Of a DNA stretch of 64,000 bases, positions 25,391 to 35,207 are shown piece by piece. Location: assembly GCA_002733905.1 (NCBI GenBank), contig NVXK01000007.1:49424-113423 (forward strand), in the 5' to 3' direction. Position numbers and translations under genes: made by a program. This stretch comes from Robiginitomaculum sp. Its GTDB lineage: Bacteria; Pseudomonadota; Alphaproteobacteria; Caulobacterales; Maricaulaceae. Below the pieces are notes generated by a model. That model was not told the DNA's origin and ran no database searches. It saw only the letters and a program-made list of their open reading frames with translations. The number at the start of each line of letters is the position of its first letter. The stretch's first letter is position 1.

Positions 25391-26497
25391 ATGGCAAAGA
25401 ACGATAACACATACTCTTTTTTAGACGATAGGGGCTTAGAAGTACTCGGCGAATATCGTATCGACGATGTGATCTATGATCTACAAGGCCTCCCTGCCCA
25501 TATAACAATTTCTACGGCAACGGCTCACACATCCACTCTGTGGGTAAAGAAAACTCTTACTTTGGGGGAGTTCGTCAAACGAATGAGAACCCATTCTATT
25601 GGTTCCAAACAAGGTTCTTCTTGGACAAGCGGTACATTTAGAAATGGAAAACGTAAGAATGCAAACGCTGAAGAAATTGGTTTGATTGTATTTGATTCTG
25701 ATCATGGGGCTAGTCTGGATTATATCATTTCACGTTTGAAAGAAAAAGGTTGGGCGGCACTCATCATATCCACCTATTCTGATGGAATAAGGATTAAAAA
25801 GGTCCCCAAAAAAGTATGGGACAAACAACCCCAAAACATGACACCTGAGCGATTTCTCCTAAATCTTAAATATAGCAAAGTTGTTGCCAAAGACGCAAAA
25901 ATTAGCCCGCGGTCAACTAAAGAAATTATCTATATTACACATAACCCCTGCCCCAAATTTAGGATCATCTTATTTCCAAGGCGTCCATGGAAACAAGGCG
26001 ATTATCAAAACTTTGCTGAAGCGACCATGGTTTATAAAGCAGGGTTGGTTAAAATCGCAAATGAGCTAAAGGTTACTATAGATATGGCTGCAATCGACCT
26101 TGCCCGTCTTTTCTATGATCCTCGCCACCCCAAGGGGCAAATACCTGAAAGCCATTGGGTACATGGGAAACCCGTTGAAGGTGTTTGGGAATCTTCAGTA
26201 TTAGCAGAAACGGGTATAAACTCTGTTCCCGATACTTTTCTCGACAATCTACAGACGAAAACTTTTGAGACCTTTGAAGAGCTTGAGAGCGTGGTCATGA
26301 AAATCGTCAATGATCATAATTTCACCTATGAACATTTCTTCAATGTGGGAGCTGCAATACATTTTGAGACTGGTGGTAGCGAGAGAGGTTTGGTGCTTTT
26401 TGAACGATGGGCATCCTCATGGGAGTCTGGGGAACATAACCCAAACGAAACCAAACGTATCTGGAAAGCTTTGGAGGTTCCTCATGTCGGAAAATAA
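25391..26497 (+). CDS. Primase-like protein (AEP type with PriCT-like C-terminus)
   Basis: 368 residues. GLIVFDSDHG (about 97-106) looks like the D-x-D metal motif of archaeo-eukaryotic-type primases. It is followed by IISTYSDG and by KFRIILFPRRPW and AAIDLARLFYDPRHP, in the order seen in phage and plasmid prim-pol domains; the usual His after STYS is Asp here. The C-terminus (RGLVLFERWASSWESG, NETKRIWKAL) fits a PriCT_2-type helical domain. The next gene, a RepA-like ATPase, starts inside its end, so they probably form an autonomous replication module of the island. Confidence 0.7.
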   Translation: MAKNDNTYSFLDDRGLEVLGEYRIDDVIYDLQGLPAHITISTATAHTSTLWVKKTLTLGEFVKRMRTHSIGSKQGSSWTSGTFRNGKRKNANAEEIGLIVFDSDHGASLDYIISRLKEKGWAALIISTYSDGIRIKKVPKKVWDKQPQNMTPERFLLNLKYSKVVAKDAKISPRSTKEIIYITHNPCPKFRIILFPRRPWKQGDYQNFAEATMVYKAGLVKIANELKVTIDMAAIDLARLFYDPRHPKGQIPESHWVHGKPVEGVWESSVLAETGINSVPDTFLDNLQTKTFETFEELESVVMKIVNDHNFTYEHFFNVGAAIHFETGGSERGLVLFERWASSWESGEHNPNETKRIWKALEVPHVGK

Positions 26498-27650
26498 AGC
26501 GCTTGTAAAAAAACTCCTGACCGGGGCCTCCCTTATCATGTACGCACAAGATGATTGGCATCTACAAACTGAAGCCCCACCAACTAAAGGGAAACTTTCA
26601 CTACTTACACCAAGCCAGTGTGCTGCGGCTCCTATGCCAGAGTATGTTGTAAAGGGCTTACTTTCAAAAGGAAATATTGGGTGTATCATAGGAGCTCCCG
26701 GCGTCGGGAAATCCCTTTTTGCACCTTACCTTGCCTATCGAGTTGCTCGAGGCGAAAGGGTTTGTGGGATGAGGACAAAGCAAGGGACTGTCTTTTATGT
26801 TGCTGCTGAGGATGAAGCGGGCATGCGAGGGCGAGTTCGTGTGTTGAGGTCAGAGTATGAAGATACGGATAGTTTTTTCCTTGTAGGTGGTCTTGCAGAT
26901 TTACTACAAAAAAATAGTCCTGACTTAAAGGCGCTCCGTTCTGAGGTAAAGACCCATGAGCCGTGTTTAATAATTATAGATACTCTTTCTCTTGCGTTTC
27001 CCGGTCTTGAAGAGAATAGTGCGGATGGTATGGGGCGGGTTGTTGCTGTTGCTCGATTACTCGCGAGCCGAGGAGCGGCAGTTTTGATAGTGCATCATGA
27101 TACAAAAGATGGATCAAGTGGCCTGCCACGAGGCCATAGTTTGCTGAACGGTGCATTGGATATGTCTCTTTATTTGAAAATATCCAGTAACAGAAACCAA
27201 TGTAAAATCATCCGAGGTACATTGACTAAAAATAGAAATGGCTCGTGTGATCAAGACATCACCTTTAAAATTTGTGTTCATAACTTTGGAAATGACGATG
27301 ATGGTGATCCAATTACTATTCCATATGCCGTGGAGGTTCATGGAGATGAGGCTAACCGAGAAGTCAAACTCCCAAAATCCGAAAAGGCGCTTTTGGCAAT
27401 ATTGACGGAAGTGCTGGACCAACAAGACGGTCTTGATGTTGGCATTTCTGCGGATATATTGAAAAAAGTGGCCATGGCAGGAGATAAGGTGTCTTCATCC
27501 GACATAGTAGATAACCGTAGGAGAACGTATGGGAATGCTATTAAAGGGTTAATCGAAAAAAAATGTATTTCAGAAATTGATGGTAAATACCACCTCTACT
27601 CTGAGAGTGATGAAGCAATATCTGAGTTTGATACGATCATGAAAGCATAG
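26484..27650 (+). CDS. RepA-like RecA-fold ATPase
   Basis: 388 residues from ATG 26484, with GGAGG upstream, overlapping the primase gene by 14 bp. An ORF from 26310 is longer but lacks a site and overlaps deeply. Walker A is GAPGVGKS (about 70-77). Walker B is CLIIIDTLSLAFPG, followed by the VLIVHHDTKDGSSGLPRGHS region of hexameric RepA/RecA-like helicases (AAA_25 family). A winged-helix-like tail ends the protein. With the primase it likely opens and copies island DNA after excision, or maintains a plasmid-like state. Confidence 0.8.
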   Translation: MSENKALVKKLLTGASLIMYAQDDWHLQTEAPPTKGKLSLLTPSQCAAAPMPEYVVKGLLSKGNIGCIIGAPGVGKSLFAPYLAYRVARGERVCGMRTKQGTVFYVAAEDEAGMRGRVRVLRSEYEDTDSFFLVGGLADLLQKNSPDLKALRSEVKTHEPCLIIIDTLSLAFPGLEENSADGMGRVVAVARLLASRGAAVLIVHHDTKDGSSGLPRGHSLLNGALDMSLYLKISSNRNQCKIIRGTLTKNRNGSCDQDITFKICVHNFGNDDDGDPITIPYAVEVHGDEANREVKLPKSEKALLAILTEVLDQQDGLDVGISADILKKVAMAGDKVSSSDIVDNRRRTYGNAIKGLIEKKCISEIDGKYHLYSESDEAISEFDTIMKA

Positions 27651-27710
27651 GAAATTTCCGGAAAAATTACATTATTTCCAAGTAGCAAAGACTGCTGAAC
27701 TCGGAAGACT

Positions 27711-27735
27711 CGGAAAAGGGGCTTTAGCCCTTTCC
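27711..27735 (+). terminator. Possible hairpin after the RepA-like gene
   Basis: CGGAAAAGGGGCT pairs with AGCCCTTTCCG around a short loop, with one bulge. No long T run follows, so a role as an intrinsic terminator is only possible. It lies between the convergent RepA-like and RepB-like genes. Confidence 0.35.
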
Positions 27736-27893
27736 GGGTTTCCGTACAGATACTTGGTAGAAAGCAGGGAAAGTGGTGACACCTAAATATCCAAAAATTG
27801 TATTGAACCAAGGCTCAGCGCACCCCATGGAATGGTAGTTGTCTTCTAAGTACCTTGAGCGACTATCAACTGTCTGTTGATACGGTGAGCATA

Positions 27894-28784
27894 TCAAGGT
27901 TCTTGGGCAATTGACTGAAGGGCTGATAACATTTCATCATGATATTTGGTGAGGTATTTATGTATATTTGTATTTTGAAGCAATGTGGATAAATACCGTT
28001 TAATCAAGGTGTGGGTTAAAACATCTGTACCATAAGTTTCTTCTATTAGTTGATACTCGCGTTGCAGATTTTTCATTTCAGTTTCCATACGCGCCATCTG
28101 TTCCGCACTAAGCCCTTTAATGTTTTTGGGTTTGTCAGGTTTTCGCAACTGTTCCTTTGGGGTGGCTGCTAATAATGCCTTTGCATGTGCGACAGTATAA
28201 ATCCCTGCGTCTTCCATTAGAGCCACCGCTTCGATTTGGCGAAAATCTTTCATTTGGCGTAAGGTTGAGAATACAGCCATCGCTATCATTCGGTCTTTCA
28301 AGCTTTCTATTACTTCTGGGCAGATACCATTGAGTAGGTTTCTTTTTGTGATGATGCTCTGAACATTCAAATTTAATGCCTTGGCAATTTTCTCCTCTGA
28401 CACACCGCGCTTAACTGCTCGTATTATCATCCGGTTTTGTTGAACTGGTGCGAGGCGGTTTATGTACTTATTGTACGTGAAGGTTTCATCATCTGTTGAT
28501 TCGATACAATTAACTTGTGTTGCACCAATATTTTTAAGGGCAAACAACCGTATATGACCATCCAGTAGGATGTATTTTTTCTTGGACTTACCTTCAGGTT
28601 TAACGACGAGGGGCTCAATAATACCAACTTCTTTGACAGAAGATTGAATTTGCTTGAACTTGGCACCATTCTGAATGCCTTTGTTTATAATTTTTACTGG
28701 AATAATTTGTTCTAGCTTGAGTGTTATAAGTTCCTCGCCGAATGCAATGAAAACCTTGCTCTTATCGGACGGATCAGTAGTCAT
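27894..28784 (-). CDS. ParB/RepB-family protein (RepB C-terminal type)
   Basis: 296 residues. The N-terminal ParB-like domain is recognisable: FKQIQSSVKEVGIIEPLVV, then KYILLDGHIRLFALKNIG with the family's DGHxR box. A helix-turn-helix follows (EEKIAKALNLNVQSIITKRN), then a helical C-terminus. It is the last of three genes with 4-bp overlaps (serine recombinase, ParB-like, this one). Such proteins bind DNA and may use CTP; here they more likely assist recombination or stability of the element than partition of a plasmid, since no ParA is present. Confidence 0.8.
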   Translation of the reverse strand: MTTDPSDKSKVFIAFGEELITLKLEQIIPVKIINKGIQNGAKFKQIQSSVKEVGIIEPLVVKPEGKSKKKYILLDGHIRLFALKNIGATQVNCIESTDDETFTYNKYINRLAPVQQNRMIIRAVKRGVSEEKIAKALNLNVQSIITKRNLLNGICPEVIESLKDRMIAMAVFSTLRQMKDFRQIEAVALMEDAGIYTVAHAKALLAATPKEQLRKPDKPKNIKGLSAEQMARMETEMKNLQREYQLIEETYGTDVLTHTLIKRYLSTLLQNTNIHKYLTKYHDEMLSALQSIAQEP

Positions 28785-29680
28785 GAACGTGCCTCCAATA
28801 ATTCGGCTAGTTTTTTAGGCATAGAGTTAAATTCTTCTGCTCTAAGTAATGTGGTGAAATGATCTTCTATAAGTAATTGCTTCATAGCAGTTGTGATGAA
28901 TGAAATTTGCCTGTTAATTGTGTCTGACTTTCTGGTTAGCAATTGTTTCCGAGCAACTTCCTTATGGTAGATTTTCATAACGTCTTGCCCCGTTAGAACC
29001 CTTTTTGGGGAGGTAGATTTTCGCTTACGTATGGTATGTTTAGCATCTTTGCCGCGTAGCTTTCTAAGTTCAAGGACTTGCTGTACGAGTTTTAATTTCC
29101 TCCCACGCAAATCATTATTTTCATAAGCTTCATGGAGGGCTTGTTGTTCATTTCCCGGGGAATTGGAAATTTGGAGGGCGACATGAAGTGGAAGGTGGCC
29201 TCGTTCAACGGCAATAAGTAAACGAGTTTCGCCTTTCTTCAAAAAATCTATGACTGTATTTATGTACTGAATTCCCAGTCCAATTTTCTTAGATATAATT
29301 TTAGTTGAATACCCTTTTTCGGCAAGAGCTTTAATGGCTGCAAGATGTTCAAGTGGTTGATGCTGTCGTCGTGCGAAATTCTCTATCAAACTTTTGAGTA
29401 ATACGACATCTTCTGAATCATCAATTATGATCGCAGGTATATGGGTTTCTCCACAAATGCTAAGTGCTTCTAATCGTCCTTGACCACATACTAGGTCATA
29501 GTCTTTATTAGGTATGCTTGAGTGCGATTTAGTCACAGTGATTGGACGTTTTAGGCCAACTTTTTTTATGTTTTCAACCATTTTAAAAAATATTTTCTGA
29601 TTGCGTGCTCGCGGATTTAAAATGTGAATACTATCTATTGCAACACTTATAATTTTTGCCTTGGGTTCATTGTTTTTCAT
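28781..29680 (-). CDS. ParB-like nuclease-domain protein
   Basis: 299 residues with a ParB N-terminal domain: HILNPRARNQKIFFKMVENI, KKVGLKRPITVTKS, YDLVCGQGRLEALSICGETH, and LLKSLIENFARRQHQPLE, which is the conserved arginine-rich box. An HTH (YSTKIISKKIGLGIQYINTV) and a basic helical tail follow. It overlaps the recombinase by 4 bp upstream and the RepB-like gene by 4 bp downstream. Two different ParB proteins with a recombinase and no ParA is a recurring arrangement in alphaproteobacterial elements, as far as I recall. Confidence 0.85.
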   Translation of the reverse strand: MKNNEPKAKIISVAIDSIHILNPRARNQKIFFKMVENIKKVGLKRPITVTKSHSSIPNKDYDLVCGQGRLEALSICGETHIPAIIIDDSEDVVLLKSLIENFARRQHQPLEHLAAIKALAEKGYSTKIISKKIGLGIQYINTVIDFLKKGETRLLIAVERGHLPLHVALQISNSPGNEQQALHEAYENNDLRGRKLKLVQQVLELRKLRGKDAKHTIRKRKSTSPKRVLTGQDVMKIYHKEVARKQLLTRKSDTINRQISFITTAMKQLLIEDHFTTLLRAEEFNSMPKKLAELLEARS

Positions 29681-31248
29681 GCTACCTCACTAATGGAAAT
29701 ACGTTGGGTTAAGTCAAAAAAAGTATCAAGAGTATCAAATCGGAAAGCATCAAGACCGAGACCATTGGTTTCTGAAAAACGAAAATTTAAGGTTTCAATA
29801 TGTGAGGATGGCAAAAGGTAGTAATCTAATACTGTCTTATTAATTGCATCCATTCTGATCGCGATGGTAATATCCGGTTCTAGTCCATTATCTAGTCGTA
29901 TTTTCCACCGGTATGATCCTGCGTTCGTTTGGAAACATCGGCAGATGACAATTGATACCCGTAGCTCATTATTGACACAAAGTATTCCTGAACTTTCATC
30001 AAATTGTGCAGATGCACCTAGGTCTCGGATTTTTTGGATAGTTTGATGTATTGTTTCAGAATAAAGTTGGCGCAAATGGCGGTTTATTTCTATGTAGCGA
30101 TAATCTCGACTTGGTGTGTAGCCAACAAGCTTATACGCTCGCAATAAACTTCCGAACCGATATTGATAAACACCGCTAGAAGGCATATCGCACTGCTCAT
30201 CAATGACGACACCTGAAAGCCATCCATGCCGTTTGCGTAAATCACGTAATTTATCTAGTAGCTCGTCGTTTGAAAACCGCCTGTTTCTTTTCTGAGTTAT
30301 TGCTTTTACAGCATAGAAAATACTTGAAGAAACGATAGCTTCGAAGGCACGTTCTAACCGAATCCACATGTCTTCGGAGTTCTTAACATGCCGTTTTTTT
30401 AGTTTATTAGACGTGCGATTGAAAACATTATTGCCGATGTATTTTTCATTCGTAAGCACTTGGTGAACTGTTGTGCGTGTCCATGCTCTTCCTAAATCTG
30501 TTAAGATACCTTTGCGGTTTAGTTCAGAGGCGATTTCACTTTCATATAGGCCATGTTCAACAAATTGTTTGTACATCCACTGAACGACTTCAACTTCATC
30601 CTTTGGGCCGGGAACAAGGATTACACGATCTGTTTGGAAACTTTTATGTTCACCGCGTTTTAGCTCTATTTTTGGGTTGCCGGACTCATCAATAAGCAAA
30701 CGCCGGAGTCCATACCCTGCCGGGCCACCTTGTCGATAACCGAGTTCAATAAGACGGCATTGTCCGGCAAATACTTTTTTGGACAACTCCCGGCTATACT
30801 CGCCTGCCATTGCCCGCTTTACACTTTTGATAATATCAGAACTCGGGCTACCATCATTTTCAAACTGTTCATCGACGTAATGTACATTTACACCCGCATT
30901 GCGGCATATATATTCGTAATAGGCACTTTCGTCGGAGTCCTGAAACCTGCCCCACCGAGTGATGTCTAAAACGAGTATAACGGAAAACTTAGCATGACCG
31001 TCTTGAACATTGTGAATTAGACGTTTGAGCGCATCACGCCCATTTAAACTTAGCCCACTTTTACCTTCATCAGCATAAGTTTCTACTATTTCTAGTTTTT
31101 TATCCTTCGCATATTCACGAATGCGATCCGCTTGGTTCTCAGTTGAATATTTTTGGTGATCTGTAGACATGCGTACATACATAACTGCTTTGTTCGTATA
31201 GTTACCATTATCCTTTTTTTGAATTACATTTGAAATATTATTCACCAA
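29677..31248 (-). CDS. Large serine recombinase
   Basis: 523 residues. The N-terminal resolvase domain has catalytic Ser28 in YVRMSTDHQ followed by YSTENQADRIREYA, a conserved arginine-containing segment (VLDITRWGRFQDSD), and the E-helix region (VKRAMAGEYSRELSKKV). A recombinase domain follows (about 180-300, RKGILTDLGRAWTRTTVHQV, LTNEKYIGN), then a long, less typical C-terminus. The zinc-ribbon cysteine set of many large serine recombinases is not visible. It heads the recombinase-ParB-RepB operon and is divergent from an HTH gene. It may mobilise its own nested element within the island. Confidence 0.88.
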   Translation of the reverse strand: MVNNISNVIQKKDNGNYTNKAVMYVRMSTDHQKYSTENQADRIREYAKDKKLEIVETYADEGKSGLSLNGRDALKRLIHNVQDGHAKFSVILVLDITRWGRFQDSDESAYYEYICRNAGVNVHYVDEQFENDGSPSSDIIKSVKRAMAGEYSRELSKKVFAGQCRLIELGYRQGGPAGYGLRRLLIDESGNPKIELKRGEHKSFQTDRVILVPGPKDEVEVVQWMYKQFVEHGLYESEIASELNRKGILTDLGRAWTRTTVHQVLTNEKYIGNNVFNRTSNKLKKRHVKNSEDMWIRLERAFEAIVSSSIFYAVKAITQKRNRRFSNDELLDKLRDLRKRHGWLSGVVIDEQCDMPSSGVYQYRFGSLLRAYKLVGYTPSRDYRYIEINRHLRQLYSETIHQTIQKIRDLGASAQFDESSGILCVNNELRVSIVICRCFQTNAGSYRWKIRLDNGLEPDITIAIRMDAINKTVLDYYLLPSSHIETLNFRFSETNGLGLDAFRFDTLDTFFDLTQRISISEVA

Positions 31249-31327
31249 AACCTTTCAGTATTACCGTCTTGCCCCCGCAAAAAGCTTGGGTGCATTTTTT
31301 ATACTTATTAGCAAAGGGCGCGCCGCT

Positions 31328-31924
31328 ATGTCATTTCAAAAGAAACACCAAGACTTACCTCGTATAATTACAGAACGAGATGTAATGGATATGGTATCAA
31401 AATCTCTACGTTTCGAGCATCAAGATGACACCTCTAGAATCAAGACAATTAGTGGTAAAATAGCTATAAACCCTAATACTGTTGCTAAGTGGTATCAGCG
31501 ATCAAATGCCCCAAGTAGTACACATTTGTTGGTGCTCGCATCCGTTTATCCGCAAATCCTCCGAGGCTTGCTTGAAATGATTGGAAGGGGGGATGTTTGG
31601 GGCTATTGTCTAGCCAATAATATTCCCCAAAGAATGTACTATGCTTTAGGTGGAGAACGCGAACATGCTTCAATTTATGGTGACAAGTTTGTCCACTTGG
31701 ATGTTGTGCTTCACCATGAAATTGCCACCAAATTAAACCAAAGGCAATTATGGTTCGCGGGTGAAGTTCAAAGAGGAGAAAAAATTGGGGCCGCTGAAAT
31801 TAGTATAGTATGGAAAAACTCACTACGAACATCGAGAAGAGACATTGATGACCTCGTGCGGTTTGAAGTCTTACAGTATCATGGTGCTCGTAAGACCGGG
31901 TATTATTCTTCGGTTTTGACATAA
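31328..31924 (+). CDS. Helix-turn-helix protein divergent from the recombinase operon
   Basis: About 198 residues from ATG 31328; the frame is open from 31286, but that N-terminus lacks homology-like features. The segment ISGKIAINPNTVAKWYQRSN is a helix-turn-helix, followed by a helical region (HLLVLASVYPQILRGLLEMI) and a mixed C-terminal half without recognisable motifs. With about 80 bp to the divergent recombinase start, it is probably the regulator of that operon. Confidence 0.65.
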   Translation: MSFQKKHQDLPRIITERDVMDMVSKSLRFEHQDDTSRIKTISGKIAINPNTVAKWYQRSNAPSSTHLLVLASVYPQILRGLLEMIGRGDVWGYCLANNIPQRMYYALGGEREHASIYGDKFVHLDVVLHHEIATKLNQRQLWFAGEVQRGEKIGAAEISIVWKNSLRTSRRDIDDLVRFEVLQYHGARKTGYYSSVLT

Positions 31925-31947
31925 CAAAGGTTGGAAGGGAAATTAAA

Positions 31948-33138
31948 TTAAGATGAGGGTTTTGCTTCGATGAATTTTGCCGTCGCCAAATCATAGGTGT
32001 GTGTATGGATTGTCCCATCTTGGATAAGTTGAACAGCTTCGCTAACGGATTCTCTTGTGACTAAAAACCATTCACGAGGTTCAAAGGGGTTCCCAAATCT
32101 GTCTTTAATGGAAATTTTGAGTCGAGCGGCATCAAAGATTGTGTGAAGCATTTTCTCTAATTTTTTCCGATTGATATTGTAAAGCTTGTATTCATCAATG
32201 ACTTCTACTTCCCCTAATAAATAGGTGGCTTCAGTTTTAGAATTGGCTATGCGGGTTTTAACATCACCTCCAGTAACACCAATTTTTAATATCACACCTC
32301 GAATTGGAGTTATTTCAGGTAGGTCGGACTTTGACTTCAAGACATAGATCGTCCCCGTTTGATTGTCACCATCTGCATCATTCGAGAATAATGGGCCTGC
32401 AATTGGGATGGTGATAGCTCTTCCATGTTCATCTTTTCGCAATGCACGTTGAAAGGAGAGAAGCAAAAGATTGCTTTCTGTCCCATTATCAAAAATCACT
32501 CTTAATCTCGCATCGTATTCTTTCTTGCTTGGTGCGTCGAATGTTTTACCCTGTTCTGCGATGTAAGCAATTTGCCCATTCAATATGAAAAGCCCGCCAA
32601 CATTTACGTCTTCGCGTTTTGTTGACCTTCTTGCCTCTCGTACACCAGTTTTTAGATCAACCCTTATTTGCTCAAATATTTTCTCGAATTTATCAAAATC
32701 CCTGCATACAGCTCTATTGGCGATTTCATCCGCAGACTGCCGATGGGCAATAGGTGAGACAAAACGTAATTTTGTGATATCGTCTGTGTTGTCAGGACTA
32801 AGTTCAATGCCAAGTTCTTCTAAAAGTGTGTTGTCATCAATTTCTTCAACGGACTGCGCTGTGTTGCCTGTTAGAAGCCCGTGTGTGTCCATTTTGGCAA
32901 GTAAAGATAGTGCTTGTTGGTTTTTGAGCAACTGGTCAAGACGAACAGCGTACAGCCGCTCGAAGATATCATTGTTTTCACCGTGTTGAGGAACCCGACC
33001 ATGTTCTTTCGTGAATTTTTGTATGTCTTCAAACCCCGCAATAAGACGAGCTTCCAAAGGTGAATATTGCTTGGGCTTTACCACCTCAAGTTCGACGCCA
33101 AGCTCCTTGAGCAAATCTAGATCGCTGATTTCACTCAT
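31948..33138 (-). CDS. T5orf172/GIY-YIG-type nuclease of the defence-like operon
   Basis: 396 residues from ATG 33138, which overlaps the helicase stop as ATGA. Two similar short motifs near the N-terminus, DLLKELGVELE and TLLEELGIELS, bracket a helical segment (HGRVPQHGENNDIFERLYAV). The C-terminal half is a T5orf172-type GIY-YIG domain: GTIYVLKSK, LKIGVTGGDVKTRI, KLEKMLH and a terminal EWFLV, covering the expected Tyr, Gly, Arg, Glu and His/Trp positions. It would cut DNA within the methyltransferase-helicase cluster; whether it is active is unproven. Confidence 0.8.
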   Translation of the reverse strand: MSEISDLDLLKELGVELEVVKPKQYSPLEARLIAGFEDIQKFTKEHGRVPQHGENNDIFERLYAVRLDQLLKNQQALSLLAKMDTHGLLTGNTAQSVEEIDDNTLLEELGIELSPDNTDDITKLRFVSPIAHRQSADEIANRAVCRDFDKFEKIFEQIRVDLKTGVREARRSTKREDVNVGGLFILNGQIAYIAEQGKTFDAPSKKEYDARLRVIFDNGTESNLLLLSFQRALRKDEHGRAITIPIAGPLFSNDADGDNQTGTIYVLKSKSDLPEITPIRGVILKIGVTGGDVKTRIANSKTEATYLLGEVEVIDEYKLYNINRKKLEKMLHTIFDAARLKISIKDRFGNPFEPREWFLVTRESVSEAVQLIQDGTIHTHTYDLATAKFIEAKPSS

Positions 33139-35207
33139 TGTGGGTTTTTCATTGCATGGCGGGCAAGAGCAGCTACACCTTCTGCCATTTTTCGTTCCCA
33201 TGAATCTGATGAACTTGCTAACGGTGACCGTCCCCGTTCCTGTCTAAATTTTCTGGCGCGTAGGGCAAGTTGTCGTGCTTCTTCATATGGGATGCTGAGT
33301 TTTTTGTTGGTGATAACCGTTTGTAACTGTCTCAGTGTTTTTTCATCCATGGTTTTTGACAAGATTGAATATGCTGATTGGAATGGGTTTATGGAATCAA
33401 TCAAATCTACGTCAAGATCACGGACATCTGTCGCATATTTTCGAATACCATCAAGTAATTGTGTGTTTACCGTGATATCAACGCCTTCTTCTTCAAGAGA
33501 TTTACGCCCTTTCTGAGCCATCTCCATCATATTCATAGCGGCAACGACACGTTGACGAGCCGCTTCTTGATCTTCTGGTGGGAGATTTGGGTAGCGTTGC
33601 CTGACTATATTCATGGTGCGAACAACAGTAGTTTCTTCAGGGATCGCATCTAAGTTAAACAAAGCCTGCTCAACGGTTGGTTTATCTTGCAAAACTGCGG
33701 CCACAAGTTCTTTGATGTCTTCTTCGCAAACGCGCTTGCCTTCATCTGTTGTCGGTTCTTTCAAGCCCCTAATTTCAATGTGAAACTCAGCTTGGTCTCC
33801 TTGACGCACCCCGATATTATTCCCGCTCGGATCATAACCGTCTTCACCATAATCAAAACCCTCCTGCGCCACAGCCTGTTCAATAGGTTGCTTTGGCGTG
33901 AACTTGAAATTGGGAATAAGCACTTGCTCCATAAGTAGAGACGCAGCAATTGCTTTCAGCGTGTCATTGATTGCGTCTGTGACAACACCTTCAGATGCAT
34001 CAGGTTCTGCAATGAGATTGGTAAACCGTGCATGCGTCTTCCCCGGGGCATCCCGTGTTGTCCGGCCAATAATTTGCACAATTTCAGTGAGAGATGATCG
34101 GTATCCGACTGTGAGAGCATGTTCACACCATATCCAATCGAACCCTTCTTTTGCCATGCCTAGAGCAATAATAATATCCACCCAATCTTTGTCTTTGTTG
34201 GTGCGAGGGTCTTTGAGCGAGGACATTACTTGTTCCCGGTCCCGTTCATCTTCAACCAAGTCAGCAACTTTTATAATGCGCCCGTCTTTGGCCTCAATCA
34301 GATGGAAGCCTGTGTCCGGGTCTTTACCACGCCACGTTCCAAGCATGCCCATGATCTCTTCTGCCTCTTTAATTTTATCTTTAGTGCTTTCACGAGCATT
34401 GACATTCGGAATGTGAAGTATTGTTTTTAGGTTAGGGTCAAGCACCTCTGGAATGGCATCTAAATATTTTCCCGAATAAAAATTATAACTCAGTGATAAT
34501 GATTTCAAATATTCATAGCCATTGAGTTGTTCGTAATACGTATATGTAACAGTCTCAAATTTTTCTTCATCGCCCGGGGAAAGAACAGGAACCGCATCCC
34601 CCCGAAAATAGCTCCCGGTCATAGCAACTACATGAACTTTACCGTGTGTGATTATTTCTGCAAGCTGTCGTCCCAAAACATTATCTTCGCTCATGCTGAC
34701 ATGGTGAAACTCATCAATAGCAATGAGGCAATCATCAAAGGCTTCAACCCCAAGCTCTTCAAACGCAAAACGGAAAGTAGCATGAGTGCAAATCAGGATG
34801 CGGTCATCAGAGTCTAAAAATTCACCAACGGCTTTGACTGTAGATTTATTGGCACGTTTCTCATCTGCACCGGGCGCATTGCATAAATTCCATTTTGGTT
34901 CGACTACGAAATCGTAATCAAAACCATAAGTTTTGAGATCAGTGTTAGCAAAACTACTCCCAATGGAGCGTTCCGGGACGACAACAATCGCTTTTCCAAT
35001 TTTTTGTACATAAAGCTTATCGAGCGCAATAAACATCAACGCCCGGGACTTACCGGAAGCGGGGGGCGATTTTATCAATAAATATTGATAGCCACGTTTG
35101 TCATAGGCTCGGGCCTGCATTTCGCGCATACCGCGTTCATCGGATGTTGTCGACGCACCTGATTGGGAAAAGTTTACAGTGGTGGTCGGGATTTCGGATT
35201 TTGTCAT
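33135..35207 (-). CDS. DEAD/DEAH-type SF2 helicase
   Basis: 690 residues. Walker A lies at SPPASGKSRAL (GKS at 52-54), motif II is DEFHH (165-169), motif III is VAMTGSY, and motif VI is VQIIGRTTR (377-385), with the second RecA-like domain between. The last 300 residues are helical, with a C-terminal segment about residues 590-690 that I cannot assign. It overlaps the Fic gene by 4 bp before and the nuclease by 4 bp after. Its fold is that of DNA translocases of restriction and anti-phage systems, so it may be the ATP-driven motor of the cluster. Confidence 0.88.
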   Translation of the reverse strand: MTKSEIPTTTVNFSQSGASTTSDERGMREMQARAYDKRGYQYLLIKSPPASGKSRALMFIALDKLYVQKIGKAIVVVPERSIGSSFANTDLKTYGFDYDFVVEPKWNLCNAPGADEKRANKSTVKAVGEFLDSDDRILICTHATFRFAFEELGVEAFDDCLIAIDEFHHVSMSEDNVLGRQLAEIITHGKVHVVAMTGSYFRGDAVPVLSPGDEEKFETVTYTYYEQLNGYEYLKSLSLSYNFYSGKYLDAIPEVLDPNLKTILHIPNVNARESTKDKIKEAEEIMGMLGTWRGKDPDTGFHLIEAKDGRIIKVADLVEDERDREQVMSSLKDPRTNKDKDWVDIIIALGMAKEGFDWIWCEHALTVGYRSSLTEIVQIIGRTTRDAPGKTHARFTNLIAEPDASEGVVTDAINDTLKAIAASLLMEQVLIPNFKFTPKQPIEQAVAQEGFDYGEDGYDPSGNNIGVRQGDQAEFHIEIRGLKEPTTDEGKRVCEEDIKELVAAVLQDKPTVEQALFNLDAIPEETTVVRTMNIVRQRYPNLPPEDQEAARQRVVAAMNMMEMAQKGRKSLEEEGVDITVNTQLLDGIRKYATDVRDLDVDLIDSINPFQSAYSILSKTMDEKTLRQLQTVITNKKLSIPYEEARQLALRARKFRQERGRSPLASSSDSWERKMAEGVAALARHAMKNPQ

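Noticed and set aside
27711..27735. A strong intrinsic terminator
   Set aside because: The hairpin has a bulge and no T run follows, so it is listed only as a possible terminator.
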